Shown here: positions 1 to 11,520 of the stretch, piece after piece
Layout: each line of letters opens with the position of its first letter
Position numbering within the stretch: position 1 is the first letter of the stretch
Assembly: GCA_034231615.1 (NCBI GenBank)
Contig: CM067318.1
Location: 33,231,909-33,295,908 of the forward strand
Length of the DNA: 64,000 bases
From: Meghimatium bilineatum
Taxonomy: Eukaryota; Mollusca; Gastropoda; Stylommatophora; Philomycidae
Reading direction: 5' to 3'
Made by a program: the position numbers and the translations under genes
Notes under the pieces: generated by a model
Told to the model about the DNA's origin: nothing
What the model saw: the letters and a program-made list of their open reading frames with translations, nothing else
The model's database searches: none

Positions 1-2
1 AT

Positions 3-1076
3 GGTGCCTGCCCTGTGGCGGACGTTCAGGCAGGGACGGTGCCGGGCCCTATACCTCGAAAGGGCCCAATCTCAGTTACTGGAAGTCCTTCTCAATTGCC
101 CCGAGAAGCCAGGAGGCAAGGGAATAGAGCTACTGGCCAAACAAACAAACGACCAATAAAAATAATGCACTGGAATGCTGAGGGTGTCAACAGTAAAAGA
201 GATGGATACAGCAAAAAATTGGAACTTGAAAATGTCCTCAGTGAAGAACAAGTTAGTATATGCTGTATCCAAGAAACACACCTCAGCAGCGACATAGCCT
301 TCAAAATCAGAGGCTACCAGTGCTATCGGTCTGACAGAAAGGACAGGCGAAAGGGTGGAATTCTGACACTTGTTAAAAACAATATCAGCGCATGTCAGCT
401 GGAAGTATATATGGAAGGGGCCGAATACCAGATGCTCCACATAAAAACAGACAGTGCAGAATTCCATCTCCTGAACTACTACTGCCCAAATGATAAACCA
501 TTGGCACTAGACACAATTCCAGACAAAGAGAGACTTATAGTGTGTGGTGACTTCAACAGCCACTCCCAGAGCTGGGGCTACGATCATATCGACAAGAGAG
601 GTGAGGAACTTGAGAGCTGGCAGGATGAAAATAATCTCATCCTTATTAACCAGCCAGCAGACTCACCAACCTTCTACTCGAGAGCATGGCACACCACCTC
701 TACACCAGACCTGGCATTCCACTCACCAGGCTTGGAATGGAACATCACACGTGTCGTTGGAAAGCAGCTTGGAGGTAGTGACCGCAGACCAGTATTTCTG
801 GAAATCCACAATGAATTTACCAAGGACAGCAGCACGCTCACTAGGTGGAACTATAAAAGGGCAGACTGGAAAATGTACCAGCATTTAACCAGTGTTCTAG
901 CTAAGGACATGAACTTAGACAAAGAAATCAATAGAGCAGTGAGTGAATTTAATAGATGTATACTACATGCTGCTAGTAAAACCATACCCAGGGGGGCACG
1001 CAAAAACTACAAACCCTACTGGAATGATGAACTGGAAAAGATGCAAAATGAGATGGAAACATCTAGACAGCAGGAG
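3..1076 (+). pseudogene. LINE copy 1: endonuclease part of ORF2 (truncated)
   Basis: The frame is open from the window edge, so no start codon can be assigned. The endonuclease/exonuclease/phosphatase fold starts near IMHWNAEG (about 162), followed by CCIQETHL (catalytic Glu, about 265-288), GDFNSHSQSWG (about 547-579) and a terminal SDRRPV motif (about 777-795), so the main catalytic motifs are present. This domain nicks the target DNA to prime reverse transcription. Around 1076 the reading jumps to another frame that resumes directly in RT, so the linker and the first RT part are missing. Compared with ORF2 proteins of the family, roughly a hundred or more residues appear deleted (inference). 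It cannot be expressed as one ORF2 protein. Confidence 0.85.
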
Positions 1077-3261
1077 AGAAGCAATAATGATACCACTCCT
1101 CAAATCTGGAAAAGATGGTAACACAGTCTCCAACTACAGGCCCATCAGCCTCACAAGCTGTCGATGTAAAACAATGGAACGCATTATCAATCTTAGGATG
1201 CAGTGGTACCTTGAAAGTGAAAACCTTCTGGTATCACAGCAAGCAGGTTTCAGACAGTGTTACTCTACTGAAGATCAGGCAACCTACCTCTCCCAAGAGA
1301 TTGAGGATGCCTTCCAAGAAAAGAAACTGGTACTAGCAGCATGGATAGACCTCAGGAAAGCATTTGATAAAGTCTGGAAAGAAAGGCTCCTAAAGAAATT
1401 GCGAAATTGCAGGGTTAGCTCAAGAATGTACAAATGGGTAAATACATACCTGCATAATAGAAGAGCCAGGGTACAATTAGATGGTCGTAAGAGCAAGAAA
1501 GTTCTATTGCGTCATGGAGTCCCCCAAGGAGGAGTCCTGTCACCAACACTTTTCTTGGTTTACATCAATGACCTAGTTGCTGAACTACCACACGGGATCA
1601 AAGTGGCAATGTATGCTGACGACCTGGTGATCTGGTGCACGGAAGAACATGCAACAGTGGCCACTAAACAAATACAAAGAGCTATCGATGCCCTAACCTT
1701 ATGGGCAAATAGATGGTGCGTCAGAATTAACACAGATAAGTGCAGCACTACACTCTTTACCCTCTCACCAAAACAAAAAGCTGGTCATATCAAGATAGAT
1801 GGAGAGCTCTTGAAAGAAGACAAACAACCCACATACCTCGGAGTTACTTTTGATGATAAGCTGACATGGAAGCAGCACATAAACAAAGCAACAACAAAAG
1901 CCAGGAGGAAGTTAGCTATCCTGAGAAAACTAAGTGGAACCACATGGGGAGCCAGTGGAAATATACTCAGTAAAGTTTACCAACAAGGCATAAGACCACA
2001 CCTGGAATATGGTTCAGCTGCGTGGTGTCCTGCATCAAACACAACATTACAAGATCTAGATAAAGTGCAAAACCCGGCACTTAGAATAATGTTGGGAGCA
2101 ATGAAATCAACACCCATAGCAGAGATGCAGAAAATGGGAAGAATGCAAACACTTGGCGAACGCAGAGATACAGAAGTACTAATTCAAGCAGAAAAGTTCC
2201 AGTGTATGCCAGGTTATCCAATGAAGGAAAGATTCCAAAATCTATCAATGGGGCGACTGAAAAGGAGCAGCTTTATCCATCAAGCTAAACGACTCCGTAG
2301 ACAACTTACAGACCTACCTGAAGTTGACAGCCCCTTAAGGTCTGTACCAGAACAAACCCCGTGGAGTGAAAGCCATGGAATGCCAATATACATTCAGACC
2401 CATGTGAAAGGAATACTAAGCGAAGACGAACAGAACAGTGTGCAGCGAAGGACAGTCACCCTCAGTTTCCTGGATGAGGAATATCCACAAGATATATGGG
2501 TCAGAGTGTACACAGATGGGTCAGCACAGAATGCTGTGAGGAATGGAGGTGCAGGTGTATATATAGAATATCCACACAAGCCTAGAGATACAATCAGAAT
2601 ACCGACGGGAAAATTCTGCAATAATTATGATGCATAAATCCAGGCAATTAGCGTGGCAGCTAAAAAACTGCTGAACTCCAACTCTGGCCTACAGCCTGTG
2701 GTATTCCTGACAGATGCAAGGTCAGTGCTTCAAGCTCTCCAGTCTGGAAAACTAACAGACTTGAAAAAATTACTTCGCGAATTGTCTTACCAGTATAGGG
2801 TAACCATGCAGTGGATACCCTCTCACTGTGGAATACCAGGAAATGAAAAAGCAGACCAACTGGCTAAGGAAGGTGCTGCCGAAGACCAACCAGATATACC
2901 AATCACCTACCATCAGAAAAAACAGATGATCAAGTCAATAACAAAGCCACAAACGCCAACACAAGATGACTTTCACATTATGAACAGATCAGAACAAGTT
3001 ATAATTCTACGCCTCAGAACAGGACACAACCGACTCCGCAGTCACATGTATACAAAGTTCAAGATTGGCAACACGGCCATGTGTACATGTGGACAGGCAG
3101 CACAGAGTGCCAAACATATACTTCAAGAGTGTTCTGAGCATGAAACGCTGAGGCAGACATATTGGCCAGAGGAAACAACACTGGAATCAAAGCTCTATGG
3201 GACACTGTATGAACTACAAAAGACAGTGAGTTTTATTAAGGAGACAGAATTAAAGATATAG
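1077..3261 (+). pseudogene. LINE copy 1: reverse transcriptase-RNase H part of ORF2, one nonsense codon
   Basis: The RT shows IPLLKSGKD and NYRPISLTS, then a motif A-type AWIDLRKAFDKV, GVPQGGVLSPTLF (motif B) and the catalytic YADDLVIW at 1612-1635. RNase H follows: VRVYTDGSAQNA near 2500, LTDARSVLQAL, and WIPSHCGIPGNEKADQLA at about 2812-2870. The protein ends with a CTCG...KHILQEC zinc-type motif and a stop at 3259-3261. A TAA stop at 2635-2637 interrupts RNase H. The copy at 42898-44768 has GAA (Glu) there, so a single G-to-T change made the stop. Frame is otherwise kept on both sides of it. Confidence 0.88.
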
Positions 3262-3295
3262 ACATGTTTCAAGTGAACGAAAGAAGAAGAAAATC

Positions 3296-4012
3296 GAAAC
3301 TCGCATAACCCTAACCATAACCCTAACAAAAACCCTCACCCTAACACTAACCATAACTATAACCCTAACCGAAACCCTAATTCAAAACCTAACCCTAATA
3401 AAAACTCTAAATCTAACCCTAACCCTAATACTAATCCTAATCCTAATCCTAATCCTAACCCAAAACCCAACCCCTAATCTCACTACAACCATAACCGAAC
3501 CATTAACCTAACCCTAACCCAAACCCTAACCCTAGACCTAAACATAACATTAACCGTAACCCTAACCCTAACTCTAACCTCAACCCTAACCCTAACCGTA
3601 ACCCTACTTCCAACACCAACCAAACCCTAACCCTAACCCTGACCCTAAACGTAACACTAACGTTAACCCTAACCCTAATCCTAACATTAACCCTAACCCT
3701 AACCACAACCCTTAACTTTATCATAACTAAAACCCTAACCCTAACCCTAAACAAAATTAGAACCCTAATCCTAACCCTAACCGTAACTATAACCTTAACC
3801 CTAACTCTAACCCTAACTCTAACGATAACCTCAACCCTAACTCTAACCTTAAACCTACTCCCAACCCCAATCACAACACACACCCTAACCTTAACCCTGT
3901 TCCTAATCCTGACCCTAAACCTAACCTTAACCCTAACGTTAACACTAATCCTAACCCTAACCCCAACCCTAACCATAACCTAACCCTAACGCTAACACCA
4001 ACCTCAACCTTA
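3296..4012 (+). repeat. Degenerate interstitial telomeric repeat, (CCCTAA)n
   Basis: About 715 bp of CCCTAA units with many one-base variants (AACCATAACC, AACCGTAACC, CTAATCCTAA and so on), all in the same orientation, i.e. the C-rich strand of TTAGGG-type telomere repeats. The array starts a few bases after the GAA tail of the LINE. The density of variants says it is old or subtelomeric rather than an active chromosome end. Long open frames on the minus strand here (Val-Arg repeats) are products of the repeat and not genes. Confidence 0.9.
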
Positions 4013-4249
4013 AAAAAGTGTCCGTTTAGTCATCTTACCCTCGATTCTGTTCTTTTGAAGCTGAACTGTCTACTGTTCGTCTGTTAGGGTAGAGCTCACC
4101 CGTATTTTTCAGTGTAATTGTTAATCACAGAGTTGCTATCATAACATATTTACTAGGTTAGATTATACATATTTCTTCGTTCCTTTTCAAAGTTTATTGT
4201 TTTTGCGTTTTCTTTCGCTCCAGATTCTACTCTGTTTAGAGCTTTTAAT
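4013..4249. other. Spacer block shared with 53095-53335
   Basis: No gene seen. The sequence matches 53095-53335 in the same orientation (for example GTTAGNGTAGAGCTCACCCG and the following CAGTGTAATTGTTAATCAC), so it belongs to the duplicated intergenic spacer of the esterase array. Confidence 0.6.
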
Positions 4250-5335
4250 TGGGGTACAAAGGTTTCCACACTGCTCTCGTGCGGATCCAGGGCTAACACT
4301 TAAGCAATATCTTAATAGTACCTCATCGTCGTGCGCCCTGGAAACAGAAAAACAGCGGTTAGTGTGGTGTTCCTGACTAACACTTTAAGAGATGATGTCC
4401 GTGGAAGTGAAGGCCGCAGATATAATGATAATTTGCTGCAGAAAAGCAATATCTCTGACAACTCTGCGCAAACACATGCAGTGGCACTGTCGACACATAG
4501 TGACGCAAGGTATTCCGGCTCGTTCAGCCGAAATGCAGACTCATTGGATGGTCGGACAATGCCAATGTCCTGATATGGGTTGATGTCGCCTCTAAAATAA
4601 TCTAGAATACTGCGCATGTTTCCCGTGAAATAAGGCTACCATTTTGAGCACAATGAGAAGGCAGCGTAGCGCTAGAGGGCAGCATTATGCGCAAATAGAT
4701 TAGAAAAAAGTGTAATGGAAATTAACGAACTACAACATTGTTTAGATCGAGAACAAGCTTCTAGTTACCAGAAAAATGTCCCCTCGGCCCTTCTAGATAT
4801 GTGTAGAGGTTCAGACATAAACGAGGTGTTGACGACGTCTGAGAATGATACTTTGGCTTAAAGAGTGATCGAGCACAATCACAGGGCTCTACAATATTTC
4901 CTGTACTGCAATCATGCTCATAGATGGGAAAAGGTTCAGTACGGAATGAACATAATGGAAGACCATGCGTCTAATTACACGAGAGAAGTTCAATGGCAGC
5001 CGAATACCACGTGCGAGATAGATGTAGTGGACCCAAGCAAAAATCCTTGTTTACCACCACTTTTCGAAAACTGTCAACCAGGGACATGTTGTGGTTTGTA
5101 AAGTCCAAGGGCACAGTGGGTGATAAGCCGTAACTGCGTAAAGTCGATACACATTCATCGTCTAGCGACAGATAGGAAGGATGTCACGGACTAGGGGAGC
5201 TCATTCATTTAAAACGCTTGTCGAAAACAGTGGTACTTTGTCGGGAGGTGCAAAATAGCGTAGATCCGTTATGAAACTGACAACACAACGCTCAACGCGC
5301 ACCCTGTCAGAAATCACAAGATTTCTCGTGTTGAA
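4250..5335 (+). mobile_element. 1.0-1.3 kb retroposon family, copy A (diverged)
   Basis: A diverged copy of the repeat seen complete at 55920-57248. Shared landmarks are the 5' section (GCTCTCGTGCGGATCCAGGG), the CGCCCTGGAAACAGAAAAAC stretch, the AATATCTCTGACA stretch and an A-rich 3' end (GGAACTAACGAAAAAAATG). No conserved protein can be read through it. Orthologous copies in the other duplicated spacers are at 29045-30060 and 53335-54570. Confidence 0.65.
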
Positions 5336-5379
5336 GGAACTAACGAAAAAAATGAAGAATAATTTTTCCTGTATGAATT

Positions 5380-5545
5380 TCTCTGTGGTCTTTTATATTG
5401 TGATGTGCTTCTAATGGGATGCTTTCTTTTGCAGTGTGATGTACTTCTGTTGCGATGTTTGCTTTTATAATGTGATGCACTTCTGTTGAGATACTTTCTT
5501 TAAGCAGTGTGATGTGTTTCTGTTGGGATGCTTGTGCTATATTAT
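5380..5545. repeat. About 36-bp minisatellite, 4-5 diverged units
   Basis: Tandem units of the type TGTGATGTACTTCTGTTG followed by GATGTTTG/GATGCTTT. The same unit is expanded to about eight copies at 54656-54948. It lies at the 3' side of an endonuclease relic, which explains the repetitive minus-strand reading. Confidence 0.65.
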
Positions 5546-5559
5546 GTGCTCCAGTCACG

Positions 5560-6480
5560 TCTTCATGTAGTTTTTGAAGTGATTTAGTTGAATGTAGTTA
5601 ATTATTTTTCTATCCTTTTGTTATTGTCTCCCTAGCTACCTTGTGTATTCCTTTATTAAAATCCCAGGTAATTGTGTTGATATCTCATCTGTTACTGGTA
5701 TGACTATGGTGAGTAGGTTTTTTATGTTTATAAATGTGCCGATGTGATTTCTTGAAATTCCATCTTTGTGTAGTTGATGTTTTAGTTATTATTTGAGTTA
5801 ACATGAATGATGACTGGTCGATGATCAGTGCCTTCTTGTATTTCAACTAATGTTTTTACCTCACTATTTCAGCCAGTTCTGGAGCGCAGAATGCCAAGTC
5901 CGGAATGGAGGTACAATGCCATCTTCTCTTGAGTAGAAAATTCGTGGATCCTTTGGACTATTGAGAACGGTTAGATTTTGGTCCTCTTAACAATTTTCTA
6001 CCCTTCTGTCTAAATTATTATATCCCCATCTTTGGGAGTGGCTGCTAAAGTCTCCCATTGTCAGGAAGTGTTTTCTGGGGATATCGATGCCGGTGGCGTT
6101 TAATGAGATGTCATGTGGGCAGTAGAAGTTTAATATGAGAATTTTAAGGGTGTTGTTCTTGATGTGAATTATCCGGTATTCAGCACCTTTCATATTTATT
6201 TTGTTTCTGTGACATTGTTTTTATTTTTGACAAATGTTAGTATGCCACCTTTCCTTCGATCTTTCCTGCCAACTCTAAAACATTGGTACCTTCGTATCTT
6301 GAAGGTTATTTTTTTTCATCGAGGTGGATTTCCGGTATGCAGCACATACTAATCTCTTTCTGGTGCATAGTGTTTTCTGGTTCTGTATTGTTGTTGTTAA
6401 TTCCTTCTGCATTTCAGTGCATAATACTTAAAGAGACTGTCGTCCTGTCTGATTGATCAATCGCCTTATCTTTTTGTCTC
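5560..6480 (-). pseudogene. LINE endonuclease relic (I/Nimb-like)
   Basis: On the minus strand, broken frames align with the endonuclease of the LINE at 1-3290. They contain an N-terminal part like IMHWNAEG with an inserted run of Asn/Thr codons (about 6380-6420), then MKGAEYRIIHIKN, LNFYCPHD and GDFSSHSQRWGYNNLDRR (about 6010-6193). A degraded end resembles GTDHRPV, and a last piece reads FNKGIHKVARETITKG, which matches FNRCILHAASKTIPRG of copy 1. Stops and frameshifts are numerous, so this is an old, inactive fragment. Paralogous but more eroded pieces lie at 30083-30330 and 54950-55130. Confidence 0.75.
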
Positions 6481-7261
6481 CAAGCTCCACAAGGTAGACT
6501 AGATAAATATGTTATAGCTAGTGTTGATTCTATCGAGATTAAGCAATCAGTGCTGCCTGGGAAAGGGGGGGGGAGAGGATTTCACAATGCAATTATAAAT
6601 AATTTGGGTCGTGCAAACATGTTATCGTTGACGGTTGCATGGTACCATAGTTACTGATGCGAGTCACGGACTGGTATCTCAAGTAACAAAACATGTGATT
6701 ACTTGGGCAAGATTGCGATTCTGTTCGATGTATGGCATGGACTGACCAGTATTATTTTCTAAAGTCTGTTCACTGGGCTGAACCCTGTTTCACGTCAGGA
6801 AGCTGGCTTCGATGGGGTCCATGAGATAAAATTTCAGTGTCGGGAAACGATCTGATACTGGAAACGCAAGAAATCGGGTAGCACAGGGCATATATCACGA
6901 TAAACAAAAATATATGTAAGTCTTACCAATACGTATAAACAAAACATAATAGCTACGAGACACAGATACAGTCTTGTATAACCTGGCAACAGTATGTCGC
7001 TGTCTCTCGCTTCTAGTATGATTCATTTATGTTTTGTTGTTGATCTAGCGTTCGATGGTCTTAGTTCCTTTGACCTAGTGTCATTACTGTACTGGAAATT
7101 CCGCTTTTTCTACCGATCCCGGGCCAGAGGCTAGAAAACAATTATCACATGATCCAGAAGGAAATTTCTAATTAAGTACTGCTCCGAGTTACTGCAACTG
7201 TGGCAGGATATACTCGCATTGAGATCCTTTTCTCGACACACGTGTTACTTTTGTACTGCTG
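6481..7261. other. Duplicated spacer block with a decayed 2A-like ORF start
   Basis: No intact gene. Homologous to 30400-31197 and 55150-55907 in the same orientation. Around 7060-7130 the plus strand carries the counterpart of the NPGP-containing reading seen at 30935-31126, but here the NPGP codons are lost. Contains phrases shared by all three units, such as GGCATGGACTGACCAGTATT. Confidence 0.55.
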
Positions 7262-7442
7262 AAAAACTTTACCAACATTCACTGCAACAGGTCAGAGAAT
7301 GACTTTGAAAGAACTCTTAATGAACGTACCCACTTTCACTGCAACAAGTAAGACAATGACTTTGACAGAACTCTTAATGAACGTACCCACTTTCACTGCA
7401 ACAAGTAAGACAATGACTTTGAAAGAACTCTTAATGAACGTA
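7262..7442 (+). repeat. 57-bp minisatellite, about 3 units
   Basis: Units of about 57 bp containing AATGACTTTGACAGAACTCT and CACTTTCACTGCAACAAG. The same array has about two units at 31198-31310 and about twelve at 57247-57912, so it is a variable-number repeat within the duplicated spacer. Confidence 0.8.
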
Positions 7443-8300
7443 TATGATGATAACTTTATTTAATAAACTAAAATGTCATACTTATGAACAAAAGCAGGAA
7501 ATGGACATGCGCACGTATCGTTCCCGCCTCTCTCTCTCTCTTTCACTCTCTATCTAGTATGTATAGATAGCGGTACCTCTACGAGATTTTCTGGGATCTA
7601 AAACTGCACGATGAGGATCTTCTTCGTCTTCAGCGTTCATTCTCAAACTCCTGCTGAATCTCTCTTGTAGCAGGACAAGGATCCTATTAGATTTCTAGCA
7701 AGATGTAGTTCAGACAATGGAAATGCGCTGTGCCGACGTTCTATTTGTACAAATGGACCGACATTCCTTCTTCGACAGTTGCCTTGAATAATCTCGACTC
7801 TAATCAACCAATGATATAAAAGCATGTGTTTTCTCTTCCGTTATGTCTGTTCATATATCTCTGATGTCCAGCAGTCGTTCCTCAAAGTAACTCACATCTA
7901 AATATGTAGACTATTTCTTGTTAAGTCCGTCGCTGACTAGACCATGTTTATCACTCATAAAAGCTTGTTCGAAAAAGTGTCTCAGGTGGACATAAAATGC
8001 TGTCTAACTTTAAAGTTCCTCTCATAGGCTATGGTCCTGTTTTTCTGTACCAACTAAATATTTTCCTGTCTGTGTTGTCTAGTTCTTTATCTTTTCTACT
8101 TCATTTTCCTGTCTAAAGCATGTGATAATATTTTCCTTCATGAAATCATACTTCCCACAATCATTTCACACTATGTGATATTCTTAGTAATGTAACAATT
8201 ATCAGTTATTAAACTTCTCCCGCTCAAAGAGTCAGTCCACAAGACAATAATCGTCAATGAAAATGTGTGGACTCTGCTGTATTCCAACTAAAGGTAGCCT
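7443..8300. other. Duplicated spacer block (with SINE-like copy at 7610-7770)
   Basis: Homologous to 31311-32060 and 57930-58700. It holds a CT-rich microsatellite remnant (7529-7560) and, on the minus strand at about 7610-7770, a SINE-like 3' end with a GAAGAC/GAAGAA tail, described separately. No gene seen. Confidence 0.55.
7610..7770 (-). mobile_element. SINE-like repeat with GAA-rich tail
   Basis: On the minus strand the element reads GCGCATTTCCATTGTCTGAA, then ACTACATCTTGCTAGAAATC, then a stretch ending GAATGAACGCTGAAGACGAA. The same 3' region recurs at 31490-31640 (minus), 46521-46695 (plus), 49160-49262 (plus, truncated) and 58130-58280 (minus). Mobility of the family is supported by the insertion in the esterase 2 intron that is absent from esterase 1. 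Confidence 0.6.
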
Positions 8301-8565
8301 GCATAAGGGACTACAAAGTACAAGTCTGTCGTAACAACCACTTCAACAGATCAAGTGTTAGTTAATTACTTCGTCCCTCTTTTGTGTCCTGAAAAAAAAT
8401 CAGAGTCTCACAGCTACCAAAAATTATCACAGTTAAAAACGTGAACACTGAAATATCGTTTTCTATAGTCTATGATTTCAAAGTTCCCAGAAGTCAAGTG
8501 TAATTTCAGTAAGCCCATGATGCTGCTTCACAGCTAGTATTGCAACAATTATAAATAAATATTGA
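8301..8565. other. No recognisable feature
   Basis: AT-rich sequence without a credible ORF, RNA gene or repeat that I recognise. Confidence 0.5.
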
Positions 8566-9080
8566 CACACGTTATTCTTAATATTTATCTTGACACACGT
8601 TATTATTAATATTTATCTTGACACACGTTATTCTTAATAGTTATCTTGATACATTATTCTTAATATTTATCTTGACACACGCTATTATTAAAATTTATCT
8701 TAATACATTATTCTTAATATTTATCTTGACACACGCTATTCTTAATATTTATCTTGACACACGTTATTTTTAATATTTATCTTGACACACGTTATTCTTA
8801 ATAGTTATTTTGATACATTATTCTTAATATTTATCTTGACACACGTTATTCTTGATATTTATTTTGATACATTATTCTTAATATTTATCTTGACACACGT
8901 TATTCTTAATATTTATCTTCACACGCGTTATTCTTAATATTCATCTTGACATACGTTATTCGTAATATTTATTGTGATACATTATTCTTAATATTTCTCT
9001 TGACACACGTTATTCTCAATATTTATCTTGACACGTTATTATTAAAATTTTCAGTGACACGTTATTATCTTGACAAGTTA
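8566..9080 (+). repeat. 28-bp minisatellite, about 18 units
   Basis: Tandem units of the form ATTCTTAATATTTATCTTGA followed by CACACGTT, with shorter variants lacking CACACG (TTGATACATT). Not seen in the other duplicated spacers. Confidence 0.85.
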
Positions 9081-9302
9081 AAGAATAAATGGATATAAGA
9101 AAATTTACCACGGTTAAAAATCACACACGCACACACCTCTTCCCTCACAAACTAATGTCAGTGACATACTTTACATTTATTATGACAGACCACGATGAAG
9201 TCACCCAAAACCAAATAGAGCGTTTCCTTATAGGCAAAAGTTATAACTGTCGAAGAAGCTCGAGATCATAGAAGTACAGACATCGGTAGTGACCACAACC
9301 TT

Positions 9303-9440
9303 CAGTACATGCATCCATTATCTTTAGTATTGATATCTGACAGGCCTAAAATGCTAATATTTCGTTTCTTAATTTCCTCTATAATTTCTTCTGCTTTGCT
9401 TCTTAATCCACGGATATTTATTGTTCCAAATTTGGTGGTT
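9303..9440 (-). pseudogene. LINE endonuclease N-terminal fragment
   Basis: The minus strand gives about 45 uninterrupted codons reading FGTINIRGLRSKAEEI, then EEIKKRNISILGLSD, then a stop. This matches the start of the LINE endonuclease fold (NIRGL for the Asn region, the helix, and ILGLSD where ILGLxET is usual). It is an isolated 5' piece of a lineage different from the 1-3290 element, since its motif begins with INIRGL and not IMHWNAEG. Confidence 0.6.
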
Positions 9441-9589
9441 TATTTACTTTTGATATTGAATGACGTCTTCTGAGAATTCAGAGGACACCACGCTAATATC
9501 AAGGAGCCACACAGGTTTAGAGCACATTATTATGTCAAATCAACGAGGTACACAACTAGGCACACATTCATTTCCTCAATGCAAAAAAA

Positions 9590-10270
9590 ATATACAAAAG
9601 AATCCATATCAGTAGAGATGAACTCACAATTACAATAGCCATTGACAAAGAACAACTAGAAAATGTCAGCAATTTTGAATATCTTGGTTAATCATCAACA
9701 CCACAGGAGGTTACTCTGCAGAGATCAGAAAGAGATTAGCAATGGCCCTACAAAAAAAAAGCATGACAGATTAAAAAATCTATGAAAAGGGGCAACCAGA
9801 AAAACAAAGTTACAACTATTATTAAGAAGCTGTATTTTTCCACTGGCAACATATGGTTGTGAGACGTGGACAATGAACTCTGCTATAGAAAATAAAAATC
9901 TGCATTTAAAAATGAAATACTATAGAAAGTCCCTAACAATATCACTAGACAGAAAGACGAACCAACACATACGTCCCGAATTATCTGAACATGAAAGAAT
10001 AATGGCTCCTCAAAACTATCAACAACCAAATTAGCATATTTCGGACATTTAAAGAGACAATGGTTTAGAAGATTAATAATGACGGGCAAAGTTCCAGAAA
10101 AGAGAACAAGATGTAGTTTAATACAACGATGGACCCATGACATAGAACATTTTTGAATATGACACTGGAAGAGCCTGGGCGGCTTGCACAGAAAATGTTT
10201 TACAAATGGCAGCGAGGACAATGTTCTGTAAAGGACATGTTGCATAGAGAGACTTGGTTCTATGGTAGGA
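9590..10270 (+). pseudogene. LINE 3' fragment (post-RT region)
   Basis: Broken plus-strand frames show LENVSNFEYLG (the conserved FxYLG region after the RT palm), IFPLATYGCETWTMNSAIE, and a degenerate KVPEKRTRCSLIQRWTHDI that corresponds to the RGRPRKRWxDDI signature near the C-terminus of many LINE ORF2 proteins. Several stops and frame changes. Inactive. Confidence 0.7.
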
Positions 10271-10334
10271 TTGAATCTATGAAAAATAAAAATGTTCCAA
10301 GATTTAGTTAAACGCGTCAACATCTTAGTTTAAA

Positions 10335-11520
10335 CGGGGTAAAACCGTGTATGTCATTATGTGTTATGTTATAGATGGGATAAAACCATGTATGTCATCG
10401 TGTGTTATGTTATAGATGGGATAAAACCATGTATGTCATTATGTGTTATGTTATAGATGGGATAAAACCATGTATGTCATCACGTGTTATGTTATAGATG
10501 GGATAAAACCATGTATGTCATTATGTGTTATGTTATAGATGGGATAAAACCGTGTATGTCATCGTGTGTTATGTTATAGATGGGATAAAACCATGTATGT
10601 CATTATGTGTTATGTTATAGATGGGATAAAACCATGTATGTCATTATGTGTTATGTTATAGATGGGATAAAACCGTGTATGTCATCGTGTGTTATGTTAT
10701 AGATGGGATAAAACCATGTATGTCATCACGTGTTATGTTATAGATGGGATAAAACCATGTATGTCATTATGTGTTATGTTATAGATGGGATAAAACCATG
10801 TATGTCATTTTGTGTTATATTATAGATGGGATAAACCCGTGTATGTCATCGTGTGTTATGTTATAGATGGGATAAAACCATGTATGTCATCACGTGTTAT
10901 GTTATAGATGGGATAAAACCATGTATGTCATTATGTGTTATGTTATAGATGGGATAAAACCATGTATGTCATTATGTGTTATGTTATAGATGGGATAAAA
11001 CCGTGTATGTCATCGTGTGTTATGTTATAGATGGGATAAAACCATGTATTTCATCACGTGTTATGTTATAGATGGGATAAAACCATGTATGTCATTATGT
11101 GTTATGTTATAGATGGGATAAAACCATGTATGTCATCACGTGTTATGTTATAGATGGGATAAAACCATGTATGTCATTATATGTTATGTTATAGATGGGA
11201 TAAAACCATGTATGTCATTATGTGTTATGTTATAGATGGGATAAAACCGTGTATGTCATCGTGTGTTATGTTATAGATGGGATAAAACCATGTATGTCAT
11301 TATGTGTTATGTTATATATGGGATAAACCATGTATGTCATTATGTGTTATGTTATGAACGAAGTAAAACTGTGTATGTCATCATGTGTTATGTTATAGGC
11401 GGGGTAAAACCGTGTATGTCATCGTGTGTTATGTTATAGGCGGGGTAAAACCGTGTATGTCATCGTTTATTATGTTATAGACGGGGTAAAACCGTGTATG
11501 TCATCATGTGTTATGTTATG
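10335..11520 (+). repeat. 41-bp minisatellite, about 29 units
   Basis: Highly regular tandem array of ATAAAACCATGTATGTCATT/C followed by ATGTGTTATGTTATAGATGGG. Variant bases (ACC-A/G-TG; CAT-TATG/CGTG/CACG) recur in patterned blocks, which points to unequal exchange of multi-unit blocks. The last few units are diverged (AGGCGGGGTAAAACCG). Confidence 0.95.

Larger units (their letters stand above)
1..3290 (+). mobile_element. LINE (I/Nimb-like, endonuclease-RT-RNase H), damaged copy 1
   Basis: This is a non-LTR retrotransposon whose 5' end lies outside the window. It carries, in order, an AP-like endonuclease, a reverse transcriptase, an RNase H domain and a terminal Cys-rich motif, and ends in a short GAA-rich tail (about 3272-3290) instead of poly(A). 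That domain order is typical of the I superfamily (I, Nimb, R1 and LOA types); the exact clade is inference. The element is dead: part of the protein between endonuclease and RT is missing with a frame change, and a stop codon interrupts RNase H. A shorter but intact-frame relative lies at 42898-44768 (minus), a fragment at 52470-53017 (minus), and endonuclease relics at about 5560, 30060 and 54950 (minus). The 3' end directly abuts telomere-like repeats. Confidence 0.9.

Noticed and set aside
3503-3976. 157-codon minus-strand ORF rich in Val-Arg
   Set aside because: It is the translation of the degenerate CCCTAA repeat; no gene.
4312-4617. Short overlapping ORFs of about 100 codons on both strands
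   Set aside because: They lie in the non-coding retroposon family; other copies of the family do not keep the frame.
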